Origin: Leptospira koniambonensis
GTDB taxonomy: Bacteria > Spirochaetota > Leptospiria > Leptospirales > Leptospiraceae
Direction: 5' to 3'
Assembly: GCF_004769555.1 (NCBI RefSeq)
Contig: NZ_RQFY01000012.1
Span: forward strand, 1-64,000
Length of the DNA stretch: 64,000 bases
The notes below the pieces were generated by a model, which worked only from the letters and a program-made list of their open reading frames with translations, had not been told where the DNA came from and did not search any database. Both the position numbers and the translations under genes were made by a program. This document shows, piece after piece, positions 25,099 through 36,921 of the stretch (its first letter is position 1; each line of letters opens with the position of its first letter).

Positions 25099-26513
25099 TT
25101 TGATCTTGAATTCTCCAAATACAATAGTTTTTCCCTATCTTTACTATTCGCGTTGATATTTTTTAAAAAGCCTTCGTTGGTGGAATTTTCGAGTAACCTT
25201 CTTACCAGGTAGGCCATACCAGGGATCACTTCTCCAATGGGAGAATATTCTCTGACTGAAATTCCTAGGCTACGAATTGCCTGTTTGTAGGAGTTCCCCA
25301 TTCCATATAACATCTGTACTTCAAAAAAGTTTTCTGGGACTAAATATTCTGCTGCTTGAACAAAAGCGGAGGAAAGGCTTCTTATATTATGAGAACCGAA
25401 TGCAGGTCTGATATGCGGATAAGACTTTAGCAAGAGTGCTGAACATTCTTCGTAATTTTTATCTGTTTCAGATTTTATAAGAAAAACAGGCGGCTCCCAT
25501 CCTTTTTGGGCAGACTGGGTCATTTCATATTCCCAGTAGGCACCTTTTACCAAACGAACAGTCAATGGGTGTTTTCGTTTTTTAGAATATTCTATTACTT
25601 TTTGCAGATCTTTTTGAGAAGCTTTCAGATATGCTTGGACTACGATCCCGAAATGAGGATAATCTTGGAACTCTGGCTCTGCAAAGATCCGGAATGCTGT
25701 GTCCATTATGATATCTTTGGTCTCATACTGTTCCATATCTAAATTAATAAAAATATTTTTAGAAACAGCGGATCGAAGGATTGGTCTTAACTTCTCCGTT
25801 AAATGAGTCACAGAAGATTCATGCGCAAGAGGATCTAATTGAGAATAAAGAGAAGAACATTTTACGGAAACGTTACCTGTGGGCTCTCCTGGGAATTTGG
25901 AGCCACGTATTTCGGAAAGTTCCTTATCCTTGGAAACTTCTTCCAATAAAAGTAAATACTCAGAGATATAACGTTCTGCTTCTTTTTCTGAGAGTACTGC
26001 TTCTCCTAAAATATCTATTGTAGAGCAGATCCCATTTTTATATCTATCAATGATCTTTTTACGATCGGAACCATAAGTTCTCCCTAATATAAAAAATTTT
26101 GCAGTGAGTCTGATGCCAATCTTTGCGCCTAATACAACGAATACGGAACTGAGCCGATTGGATAAGAATAAAGAAAGAAGTAACAAGATCCATTTAGGAA
26201 GTTCTGTAGGAGTTTCGACAAAATAGATCCGGATATAACGAGAGATAGATGAAAGAGAGCTCAGACTTGGAAACAGATCAGCAAATCTAAACGCCTGTAG
26301 TTTCAGAAGAGGGCGATTTTCCAGAAATAAAAGGCTTTTGGAAAATAATCTGTATGTGCTAAAAAAACTATCTTCGAAGGAATCACTTAAACGAAATAAT
26401 TCCTTTCCTTTTTCCAAAATCCTATTTTGTAGATCCGAGAAAGAAGGAATTAGTTTTTGTTCATTTTCTTCTGTCGCCTTCATACTGTGTTCTGTTCCAA
26501 GCGGTTTTGCCAT
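25095..26513 (-). CDS. Proline dehydrogenase
   Basis: A monofunctional FAD-dependent proline dehydrogenase of the ProDH barrel family, about 472 aa. Signature segments are VSVKCSSLYSQLDP, then VRLVKGAYWEYE near two thirds of the way, AFGSHNIRS, and a C-terminal EYSPIGEVIPGMAYLVRRLLEN that binds the proline carboxylate. The N-terminal ~150 residues are a helical arm. I chose the ATG at 26513 because an AAAGG box sits 5 bases upstream; another ATG lies at 26540. It makes P5C for the overlapping dehydrogenase gene downstream, feeding electrons to the respiratory quinone pool (family knowledge). Confidence 0.9.
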   Translation of the reverse strand: MAKPLGTEHSMKATEENEQKLIPSFSDLQNRILEKGKELFRLSDSFEDSFFSTYRLFSKSLLFLENRPLLKLQAFRFADLFPSLSSLSSISRYIRIYFVETPTELPKWILLLLSLFLSNRLSSVFVVLGAKIGIRLTAKFFILGRTYGSDRKKIIDRYKNGICSTIDILGEAVLSEKEAERYISEYLLLLEEVSKDKELSEIRGSKFPGEPTGNVSVKCSSLYSQLDPLAHESSVTHLTEKLRPILRSAVSKNIFINLDMEQYETKDIIMDTAFRIFAEPEFQDYPHFGIVVQAYLKASQKDLQKVIEYSKKRKHPLTVRLVKGAYWEYEMTQSAQKGWEPPVFLIKSETDKNYEECSALLLKSYPHIRPAFGSHNIRSLSSAFVQAAEYLVPENFFEVQMLYGMGNSYKQAIRSLGISVREYSPIGEVIPGMAYLVRRLLENSTNEGFLKNINANSKDREKLLYLENSRSK

Positions 26514-26626
26514 GCGAACCTTTCTGAAAGGCTTTTGCATCCACTATTCCCAAATCAAATATTACGAGTTGGAAAAAAGCATTGCCTTTTGGACGAATAA
26601 ACAGTCAAAGTTCGGTAGGCAACCTG

Positions 26627-27823
26627 ATGAATATCCTATCCCATTCTACCACAAACTTTTATAAGGAGCTTCCTGAGATTTCCCAATTTTCAGAAGTTAC
26701 TGATAGCAAACATTATAGAAAGGTTCCGGATGATTGGATCGTGATCGTAACTGACATAGTAAAATCTACAGAAGCGATTTTAGAAGGTAGATACAAAGAT
26801 GTGAATATGGCCGGGGGGCTGACGTTGATGGGGATCACAAATCTTCTCAAGGATATGGAGTTCCCATTTTTCTTTGGCGGAGATGGTGTAACCATTTTAC
26901 TTCCTGGTTCAAGATTAAAGGAGGTTCAGGATATTCTTGCGGATACAAGGAAATTTGTAAGAGACTACTTTAAATTAGATCTTCGTATTGGATTTGTGCC
27001 TGTTTCTGCGATCTATGAAGCGGGTTATAGTCTGACTATGGCCAAACTTAGGATCTCTAAACATTATACTCAGGCTGTTTTAGGCGGAACTGGTGTTGCA
27101 TATGCAGAGATTAAGATCAAGGAACCGAATTCTAAATATCTAACAGATAGTTCTTATATTCCAAATATTCGTGCTGATTTTTCAGGTTTCACATGTAGAT
27201 GGAAGGACATCCAAAGTCCTAAGGGTGAGATGGTCTCGCTTATTGTTAAGATCAATTCGGATTCCGATTCGGAAGCTGCAAAAACTCTTTCGGATCTATT
27301 ATCCATGATTGACTCTTTGTACGGTTCTGAAAGGGAATATCATCCTCTAAGAGAAGAAAATTTGATCATAGAACATTCTTCTTCTGTTTTGGATAAGGAA
27401 GCGACCGCTTCTTCCAAAGGAAATAGTATATTAAGAAAATTATATCTATGGAAGATTAAATTCGAGACTTATGGTGCAGAGCTTGCGATCCGTTGGAATC
27501 TACCTTTAAAAGCATTTCATTATAAATTAAATAAGTTAAAGAACTATCAGATCATCTCTTCTGATTTTAGAAAATTCGACGGAACTTTCAAAATGGTATT
27601 TGCAACGGACACTATTGATCGAAAAAAATTAGAGTCGCGCTTGGAGCAAGCGGAGAAGTCCGGAAATTTACATTATGGGATCCATATCTCAGACAAAGCC
27701 CTAATGACTTGTTTATTGCACGCAGGAACAGAAAGAGAAGTTCATTTTATAGATGGGGCAGGCGGAGGTTATGCCTTAGCTGCAACAGTTCTCAAGAAAA
27801 AATTGCAAGCAGTAGCAGCATAA
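26627..27823 (+). CDS. DUF3095-family protein with cyclase-like core
   Basis: A 398-aa member of the uncharacterised DUF3095 family. The N-terminal half reads like a class III nucleotidyl cyclase: VTDIVKSTEA (Asp43) and FFFGGDGVTI (Asp86) supply two acidic metal-type sites 43 residues apart, close to the spacing in adenylate cyclases. The C-terminal half contains a winged-helix-like segment and a cysteine-containing HFIDGAGGGYALAA end. No membrane or signal segment is seen. The start is uncertain: a TTG at 26582 would add 15 residues. The gene diverges from the proline genes. Catalysis is unproven and the product, if any, is unknown. Confidence 0.8.
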   Translation: MNILSHSTTNFYKELPEISQFSEVTDSKHYRKVPDDWIVIVTDIVKSTEAILEGRYKDVNMAGGLTLMGITNLLKDMEFPFFFGGDGVTILLPGSRLKEVQDILADTRKFVRDYFKLDLRIGFVPVSAIYEAGYSLTMAKLRISKHYTQAVLGGTGVAYAEIKIKEPNSKYLTDSSYIPNIRADFSGFTCRWKDIQSPKGEMVSLIVKINSDSDSEAAKTLSDLLSMIDSLYGSEREYHPLREENLIIEHSSSVLDKEATASSKGNSILRKLYLWKIKFETYGAELAIRWNLPLKAFHYKLNKLKNYQIISSDFRKFDGTFKMVFATDTIDRKKLESRLEQAEKSGNLHYGIHISDKALMTCLLHAGTEREVHFIDGAGGGYALAATVLKKKLQAVAA

Positions 27824-28130
27824 CTAAGGACAGCTATAACCAGAAGATTGAGTTGCTGTATTCGAAGATATTTTTGTGAATTCGGACATACTGATCAAAG
27901 TGGAGGAAAGATTGAGCACATATGTTCCACTAGCGTCTGCGCTATTTCCCCAGTCTCTTCCTAGCGCTAATGAATAAGGTCCTGCACTCGGGATAGAAAC
28001 AGCAATTGTGTCACTTATATTCTGGCCTCCACATTCTCTGTCAGTTGTTGCTCCGTTGCTTCATATAACAATCAAAACCGAAATAAATTTCTCTAGTATT
28101 AGAAAATATAGGGTTAGTAAATAAATTTTC
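27824..28130 (-). pseudogene. Decayed lipoprotein-like gene (C-terminal remnant)
   Basis: The minus strand reads as protein in two frames broken by one shift. From 28130 it gives TNPIFSNTREIYFGFDCY, runs into a stop near 28050, then continues in the other frame from 28060 as ECGGQNISDTIAVSIPSAG, SLALGRDWGNSADAS and a natural TAG at 27824. The style (Ser/Thr-rich, Cys pairs, beta-strand-like) matches the other exported Leptospira-type lipoproteins here. No start codon or signal peptide remains, so it is a dead fragment. It ends one base after the DUF3095 stop. Nothing else is seen in this 340-base gap. Confidence 0.6.
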
Positions 28131-28164
28131 TCATTCGGAATCATTCTAAATCAATTCATCCGAA

Positions 28165-28557
28165 CTAAAAAAATGGCAGACTTTTGCATTCTTTTGTCTC
28201 GGGGCTGCAACATTTCAAAGAAGATATTAAAGAGTTCTTATATTCTTCCAAAACTTTGATCTTGGACTCAATCTCTTTGATCTTTTGTTTGGCGACATTT
28301 TCGTAATCGGAGCAATTCCTTCTTCCTTCGTTTATCAAGGATAAAAGTTCTTTTATTTCGCGGAGAGTGAAACCTGAGTCTTGGGCTTCGGATATAAAGC
28401 CGAGTTTTTTAAGATCTGATTCTGAATAGATCCTATAATTATTTGTATGCCTATTAGAGCGGATCAATCCTTCTTTTTCGTAATATCGGACTGTATCAGT
28501 TGAAACTCCTACCTTCTCCGCTAATTGGCCTATTAAAAAATTTCTGTTTTCTTGCAT
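28165..28557 (-). CDS. MerR-family metal-sensing regulator
   Basis: A 130-aa MerR regulator. The winged-helix N-terminus contains IGQLAEKVGVSTDTVRYYEKEGLI, followed by the dimerisation helix. Metal-ligand cysteines are Cys82, the Cys116-Cys117 pair and Cys124. Cys82 with a CC pair is the pattern of divalent sensors (ZntR, CadR, PbrR, MerR); Cu(I)/Ag(I) sensors of the CueR type have Ser at the equivalent of Cys82. So Zn, Cd, Pb or Hg is more likely than Cu. It is divergent from a small membrane protein gene across a typical MerR promoter and is presumably that gene's activator. Confidence 0.9.
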   Translation of the reverse strand: MQENRNFLIGQLAEKVGVSTDTVRYYEKEGLIRSNRHTNNYRIYSESDLKKLGFISEAQDSGFTLREIKELLSLINEGRRNCSDYENVAKQKIKEIESKIKVLEEYKNSLISSLKCCSPETKECKSLPFF

Positions 28558-28576
28558 AAAATTTTTGTCCCAGCTA

Positions 28577-28608
28577 TTGACCTTGGACCTAACTCCAACC
28601 TGTATATT
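28577..28608 (+). promoter_or_regulatory. MerR-type promoter and operator
   Basis: TTGACC (28577-28582) and TATATT (28603-28608) are separated by 20 bases, the long spacer that MerR-family activators correct by twisting DNA. TTGGA (28583-28587) and TCCAA (28594-28598) form the dyad within the spacer. It reads toward the cysteine-rich membrane protein gene and begins 20 bases from the divergent merR-like ATG. Confidence 0.8.
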
Positions 28609-28636
28609 GGACGTGTTTTCAGTCAGGAGGTTGACT

Positions 28637-29206
28637 ATGTTAACTAAAAAAGAAACACCTATCGCTTGTGATCTAACCGTTTTTACAAACGAAGAAAGAA
28701 GATCTCATATTTCTCACTCGGAAAAAGTATTAGATCACGCCAAAGGATTTTTGGAAAAGGAAGAAGGATTAGAACTTTATTTTGATCATTCCTTATCAGC
28801 AGAAGAATTAACAGAGTGGTTTTCAAAAGAACATAAATGTTGTCCGTTTTTAGAATTCAAATTGGAAAAAAATCAGAATGGACATACGATCCTAATTTCT
28901 TCCAGCAAAGAAGGGATCAATTTTTTCAGATCGGCCTTTTTGAGCCGGAAACAAGAGAATGTTGGAACTCCAACGAAGAAGTCTAAATCATTCGCCAAAC
29001 TGTCCGTATTACTCGCTGGGATCTTATGTTTATCTTGTTTAGCACCTTTACTTTTCGGATGGTTCTCTGCTGAACTTTTAGGAAATTTTTTTGATCTAGA
29101 AAGATATATGATCCCAGTGATCGGAGTTGCTTTAGCAGTAACATGGTTTTGGATTTCTTTTAAGAAGAAGAAAGAAGTCCAAAATTCATCCGGCTGCGGT
29201 TGTTAA
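28637..29206 (+). CDS. MerR-controlled cysteine-rich membrane protein
   Basis: A 189-aa protein not assigned to a named family. The N-terminal ~110 residues are soluble and end in an HKCCPFLEF motif, likely a soft-metal site. Two hydrophobic helices follow (about 128-148 and 155-175), the first containing CLSCLAPLL, and the tail ends SSGCGC. The layout, paired cysteines before, within and after two helices, resembles the MerT/MerC idea of relaying a metal through the membrane. I chose ATG 28637 because AGGAGG stands 6 bases upstream. A MerR-type promoter drives it. It probably handles Hg, Cd, Pb or Zn, which is inference. Confidence 0.7.
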   Translation: MLTKKETPIACDLTVFTNEERRSHISHSEKVLDHAKGFLEKEEGLELYFDHSLSAEELTEWFSKEHKCCPFLEFKLEKNQNGHTILISSSKEGINFFRSAFLSRKQENVGTPTKKSKSFAKLSVLLAGILCLSCLAPLLFGWFSAELLGNFFDLERYMIPVIGVALAVTWFWISFKKKKEVQNSSGCGC

Positions 29207-29222
29207 TCTCAACCGGATGATA
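29184..29222. terminator. Hairpin between convergent metal genes
   Basis: CGGTTG (29197-29202) pairs with CAACCG (29210-29215) across a 7-base loop, and outer arms TCATCCGG/CCGGATGA offer an alternative 8-bp stem. It separates the cysteine-rich gene from the convergent RND pump gene. There is no clear T-run, so efficiency is uncertain. Confidence 0.4.
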
Positions 29223-29230
29223 TATTAGGT

Positions 29231-32338
<3,108 letters not shown>

Positions 32339-33599
32339 TGCCCATTACTCCTAAAATATCTTTTTCGTTCGTGATATAAAGCAGGTTCAGGAGGCTTTCC
32401 AAATGGGAAATTTGAGCATCTAAAACTGCGTGATGTGTTTCGTGTAATTGGTTTTCCAACTCAAGATAACTAATGAGTTGTATTCTTCCTCTTTTGAACT
32501 CCATATCGGCGAAGTTCAGATCTCTGTCGATACGATCCAGCTGTGCCAGGTCATAAAGTTTTAGATTCACCTTGGATTGTTCATATTCCAAATACGATTG
32601 GTTGAAGGAAGTTTGTATTAAATTTTCCTGATATATGAGTCGGTCTTGCTTTGACTTCATATTAGTCTCTGCAGAAGCTACTTTGTTTTGGAATTGGTCC
32701 CAAACAGGGATACGGAACTTCAGTCCAAAATCATAAAATCTGTTAGCAACCCCAGACTTATCCTCTCCAATTTGGCTGGTTATAGAATAATCCGGATATT
32801 TTTCTAAGTTTGCTAATCTAAGTTCTGTTCTGGCCTTGTTCAATTCTCCTTTAGCGGCAAGAATAGAAGGATTTTGAGAAACCGCCTTTTTTTCTAGATC
32901 TTGACGGTCGAATTTCACTCCTCCTCTAAAATAAGGAATTTTGAGCGGAGGCATTGATTCCTGTCTTAAATATAAGTTTAAGGATTCATAATCTTTAGCG
33001 GCTCCTAGCTCCAGATCGTTAAAATGTTTTCGTAGAGCCAAAATTTTGGTCTCTATAATAAACAGATCCGTTTTTGCTTGAGGAGTGAAGAATGGCCTGG
33101 CCTTGATATAATTTTCTATTAAGGAAAGTCTTTTGAGTCTTTCTTTGACATGGTTCTTCTTATCTGCTGCTACCAAATAACGATAGGCGAATTTGATCGA
33201 ACTAAGTCGGATAGAATTATAAGCTTCAATTTGTTGGATCTCTTTGATCTTGGAATCATTATCCACCAAAAGTTGTTTGAGTTCCTTCCTTCCTGGAAAA
33301 TAAATCGGCTGCTCTATCTGGACTGCATACTCTGCACCTGATTCGTCGGCAGCCTTTCTTTGACCGTAATCTACGTAAACAGAAGGGTTCTGGGTTTTAC
33401 CTTCCTGTCTTCTTTTGTAAAAAAGACTTTCCAGGTCAGAATTAATGGCGGTGAGCAGAGGTGAATTTTTTTCTGCTATCGCCATAATTGAATTTAAGTT
33501 TAATTCTTTTTTTTGATCATCTTCCGAAGCTTTGACAGGAAAGAATAATATCCAAAATAAAGATATGAATACTAGTATATAAGAATAACGCACAATAAC

Positions 33600-33633
33600 C
33601 TCACATTATAAAAACAGAAAATTATAATGTGAG
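33600..33633. promoter_or_regulatory. Perfect 12-bp dyad over the OMF ribosome binding site
   Basis: CTCACATTATAA (33600-33611) and TTATAATGTGAG (33622-33633) pair without mismatch around a 10-base A-rich loop. In the minus-strand mRNA the downstream arm includes the GAG of the GAGG ribosome binding site. It may be a repressor operator, a translational switch or an attenuator; the sequence does not decide. Confidence 0.5.
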
Positions 33634-33635
33634 AT

Positions 33636-33995
33636 CTAAATTAGGATTCTGATAAAGGAAAGGTGAGTAAGTGTTTCGGAGCTAGAAAGTTTTTGGAATT
33701 TAATTTGGAAAGTATAGAAGAAAGAGATATGGACTAAATCTTCCAAACCTATTCTGAAATGTTCAAAAACTTGGACAGGAAAGGATAGAATGGAGCGAGA
33801 ATCTTCTATTTCTTTTTTGATAGAAACAAGATCCCAATCACATACAGGTCCGCTGTCCCTATTTTGATCCTGATGGCATGGAGAAGATTCCGAACTGCCC
33901 GCTTCGATCTCACAAAAAGGCCCACAATTAAATGCAGGCACGAGAATGGAAAGTAAGGCGCAAGCCACCAGAACTTTCAAGGATCTCGATTTCAT
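33636..33995 (-). CDS. Small exported Cys-rich protein, metal operon
   Basis: Not recognised. The 119-aa protein starts with a signal peptide (MKSRSLKVLVACALLSILVP) whose end AFNC could be an unusual spirochaete lipobox. The mature part has clustered Cys/His residues (FNCGPFCEIE, SPCHQD, VCDW), plausible metal ligands, and a hydrophobic mid-section. It is the first gene of a minus-strand set that continues, across a 42-base gap containing a hairpin, into the OMF and RND genes. Size and position recall small accessory metallochaperones (CusF-like by role, not by sequence). The function is inferred from context only. Confidence 0.6.
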   Translation of the reverse strand: MKSRSLKVLVACALLSILVPAFNCGPFCEIEAGSSESSPCHQDQNRDSGPVCDWDLVSIKKEIEDSRSILSFPVQVFEHFRIGLEDLVHISFFYTFQIKFQKLSSSETLTHLSFIRILI

Positions 33996-34038
33996 TCTTC
34001 CAGAGTAGCAGCCGGCTCAATAAAGTAAATTGAAAAAA

Positions 34039-34539
34039 CTACCGGCGAACCTTGCCTTTTGTCGCTACCTTACGTTTAGGTGTAGTTTTCTTAACAAGAC
34101 GTTTAACCGACTTTTTGCGGGCTGCCTTTTTCTTTGCGGCTGCTTTCTTGGTAGAGGATGAAACTTTTGATTTTGTAACCTTCTTCTTTGGAACTGTTTT
34201 CTTTTTTAAGGAAGAAGCCTTATTCGCTTCGGCCAAAGATTTTCTGAACCAGAATATAAGGTCTTCGTCATCTTCTAAAATTTCTTCAGGAACTTCCCAA
34301 TAGGAAACTCGGACAAGTTTGCCGTCTTTACCTGCGTAAGTGAAAGGCGCCATTCCTGCAGATTCGTATTCTGCTTGGTTGGATTGTCCTACTCTGAAAT
34401 ACAAACGGTCCTTGATGACCATCGCAAAAATTTGAGATCCGGAATAGACTCCGAAACCTCCGAACATATTTTTATAAGATAATGGGCCGCAGACTTTTAA
34501 TCTATCTTGGACATGTGTAAGAAAAGAACTCATAGGCAA
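34039..34539 (-). CDS. TfoX N-terminal-domain protein with lysine-rich tail
   Basis: The first ~105 residues match the TfoX/Sxy N-terminal domain: YKNMFGGFGVYSG, then FAMVIKDRLYFRVG, then YWEVPEEILED. The last ~55 residues are almost only Lys, Ala, Ser, Thr, Arg and Val with KKK and AAAKKKAARKK runs, like the tail of eukaryotic histone H1 or bacterial HU/H1-like proteins. Such a tail should bind nucleic acid without sequence preference. TfoX proteins promote competence in other bacteria, but the isolated N-domain has no settled function. An AGGAG box fits a TTG start at 34539 better than the ATG at 34533. It is monocistronic as far as can be seen. Confidence 0.82.
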   Translation of the reverse strand: MPMSSFLTHVQDRLKVCGPLSYKNMFGGFGVYSGSQIFAMVIKDRLYFRVGQSNQAEYESAGMAPFTYAGKDGKLVRVSYWEVPEEILEDDEDLIFWFRKSLAEANKASSLKKKTVPKKKVTKSKVSSSTKKAAAKKKAARKKSVKRLVKKTTPKRKVATKGKVRR

Positions 34540-34588
34540 GGGATTGTCTCCTAATACAATAAATTGACAAGAAGAAAATCCGGCGCTT

Positions 34589-36859
34589 TTATAAAACTGC
34601 TTTTAATCTATCCAATACTTGCCCGTTCTTTTCTAATTTTCCGAAAGAAAGAACTTGGGTAGGGCAATTTACCACGCAAGCAGAACATCTGACACATTGG
34701 ACGCTGTCCATTGGTCTTCCTTTGTTTGCATAATTCATCACGTCAATTCCTTGGTGGCAAACAGAGGTGCAAATATTACAAGAGATACATCTTTTTTTCT
34801 CGGAGAAGATCCGGAACTTGCTGAACTTAGCGTAGATATGCATTAAGGCAGAAAGTGGACAGAACATTCTACACCAGATCCTGCCGGAGAACATAAAATA
34901 AGCTCCGACCCCTACAACTCCGCCAAGACCTAAGTCCACAATTAAATCATAATATACTTTGACTGAATCTGCAGCAAATTCCAAGGGCCAGAAAAATTGT
35001 CCTGAACTTCCTATTAATTTTGCAATTGTCAGAATTCCAGCGATAAGCAAGATCCATTGGCCTGAATGTTCCAGTTTATACGCCAATTTTCCATGAGGCA
35101 TTCTGTTTCTATATTCGTCGCCAAGTGTTTCTGCTAAACCACCGCAGGAACAGATCCATCCGCAATAAACCCCTTTTCCATATTTATATACAAGATAAGG
35201 GATGAGAGCAAAGCTCATTAGGAATCCATAAATTAGCCAGAAGGTGGTGATCCCTCCGTCGTATAGGACTCCCATATTTAAAGGCCAGGCTAATATAAAT
35301 CCATATGCTTTCCAGTAAGCGCCGTCTGGGAAAACTTGAGTGAGTAAAAATCCATTAGAAGGTCCTAATAGACCTTGATCCCCTAAGAAAGGAAGAATGA
35401 TCTCAGGCAATAGGAAGAGTGGAAATATTTGGATTAAGATTAAGGTTATCGTTTGTAATTTTATATATTGTGTTGGTCTGACCCAGATCCTTCTGATCCC
35501 AAAGAATAGGATGGTAGTGGAATATAAAACTGTATAATGAAAGCTAGGGTATTTTCCGAATAAATAAAATCCTAGATATTTAGAACTTAAATATACTCCG
35601 GAGAAATAAAGTGCAGCAGAAATTAAATAAAGATTTTTGAATGTTTTCCATCTCCAAGCAGAGAATGTTTCTTTGGAGAATAGAAATCGGATAGAAGAAA
35701 GAGCAAATATAACTCCAGAAACTAATGCTACCCAAGAATACCAATTAGAAGCGTAAAACGATGCCTTACCGAAATACAAAAATAGTGCGAAAGAAAATAA
35801 GGAAACAAATCCAAGGATTTCTTTAGAGTTGAATGAGTTTCTGATCTTTATCCCTATTTTTTTTAGAAAAGAGAGTGGGGGCTCTGAGCCTATTAACACA
35901 AGAGAAGAGTCTATTTTTTCTTTTTTTGTTTTAGTTCCTTGTTTTAAGAAGACTTGTTTTGATTCGAATTTTTCAGGAGAAGAATTTGGCAAAAATTGGA
36001 TCTTATTTTCTCGGACTGCGTTTTGGAATTTACGTTTATTTTCTTCTTTTGGTCTGGAAATTTCAGACTCTCTATAAGATAGAGTGACGGAAGAAGAAAC
36101 ATCCAACAAGGATAATGCAGCTTCTATTGCACTATCTCCTCCTCCTATGACTAAAGTATTTTGCCCTTGGAAGTCTTGCGGATCGATCAATCTATGAAAA
36201 ACATTTTCATGATCTTCTCCCGGAATTCCTAAACGTCTGCTATCCCCTGATTTTCCGATTGCAAGCAGAACATAAGAAGAGTTGAAATTTTTGCCTGATT
36301 CAGTTTTGATTGTGAACCCGAGCTCTGAATCTTTGGAAGGAAGAATAGATTCTACCTTCTCCCCATTTAATATTGGAAGTTTATGTTTTTTTAATACGGA
36401 TCCGAGTGATACTAAGAGGTCTTCTTTCGTTGTATCTCTGATCTGGATTGGTGAATCCACTTCTAGTTCGGAGGGTTCTGCAAATATAGGTTTACCCTTA
36501 GGATAGCTCGTGATCGTATGAAATGGCTGGTTTGCTTCTAAGATAAGAAAATCTAGACCATTCGTCTTTGCTTCGATTCCTGCTGCAATCCCTGAAGGCC
36601 CTGCGCCTACGATCAAAACATCAAGATTCCCTTTTGTTTTCCTTTTAGGCTTTTCTAGGATGTTGCGGATCGCCGAAACACCACTCTGCACTGAATATTT
36701 CAAAAGTGGAATACCAGTTAGATCACCGGAGATATATATGCCAGGGACAGAACTCTCGAATTCTAGATTTGTTTCAGGGTATTTTTCGGCTTCACCTTGT
36801 GGGGCGTTGTTATTCAACCAATCAAAATATTTTGGAACTAAGGATAATAGGCCTTTCAT
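34589..36859 (-). CDS. FAD/NAD(P)-dependent oxidoreductase fused to membrane ferredoxin
   Basis: A 756-aa fusion. Residues about 75-340 are a thioredoxin-reductase-like flavoprotein: FAD motif VLIVGAGPSGIAAG near 81 and the NAD(P) motif LVIGGGDSAIEAAL near 227. Remarkably, the C-terminal FAD-binding motif of such enzymes (here SVPGIYISGDLTG) sits before the FAD motif, at about 35-48, as in a circular permutation. Residues about 345-690 contain eight or so helices with CGWICSCGG and CRMFCPLSA, as in NapH/NosR/RdxA. The end holds two 4Fe-4S motifs, CISCNICTSVCHQG and CVRCSACVVNCP. It probably moves electrons between NAD(P)H, flavin and a quinone or periplasmic partner. The partner is unknown; no neighbour explains it. 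Confidence 0.82.
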   Translation of the reverse strand: MKGLLSLVPKYFDWLNNNAPQGEAEKYPETNLEFESSVPGIYISGDLTGIPLLKYSVQSGVSAIRNILEKPKRKTKGNLDVLIVGAGPSGIAAGIEAKTNGLDFLILEANQPFHTITSYPKGKPIFAEPSELEVDSPIQIRDTTKEDLLVSLGSVLKKHKLPILNGEKVESILPSKDSELGFTIKTESGKNFNSSYVLLAIGKSGDSRRLGIPGEDHENVFHRLIDPQDFQGQNTLVIGGGDSAIEAALSLLDVSSSVTLSYRESEISRPKEENKRKFQNAVRENKIQFLPNSSPEKFESKQVFLKQGTKTKKEKIDSSLVLIGSEPPLSFLKKIGIKIRNSFNSKEILGFVSLFSFALFLYFGKASFYASNWYSWVALVSGVIFALSSIRFLFSKETFSAWRWKTFKNLYLISAALYFSGVYLSSKYLGFYLFGKYPSFHYTVLYSTTILFFGIRRIWVRPTQYIKLQTITLILIQIFPLFLLPEIILPFLGDQGLLGPSNGFLLTQVFPDGAYWKAYGFILAWPLNMGVLYDGGITTFWLIYGFLMSFALIPYLVYKYGKGVYCGWICSCGGLAETLGDEYRNRMPHGKLAYKLEHSGQWILLIAGILTIAKLIGSSGQFFWPLEFAADSVKVYYDLIVDLGLGGVVGVGAYFMFSGRIWCRMFCPLSALMHIYAKFSKFRIFSEKKRCISCNICTSVCHQGIDVMNYANKGRPMDSVQCVRCSACVVNCPTQVLSFGKLEKNGQVLDRLKAVL

Positions 36860-36921
36860 AACTCTTACCGATCAGGAAATCAGCTTGCAAGCTCCGATCT
36901 AAAAAGAAAACTCCTGGTAAA

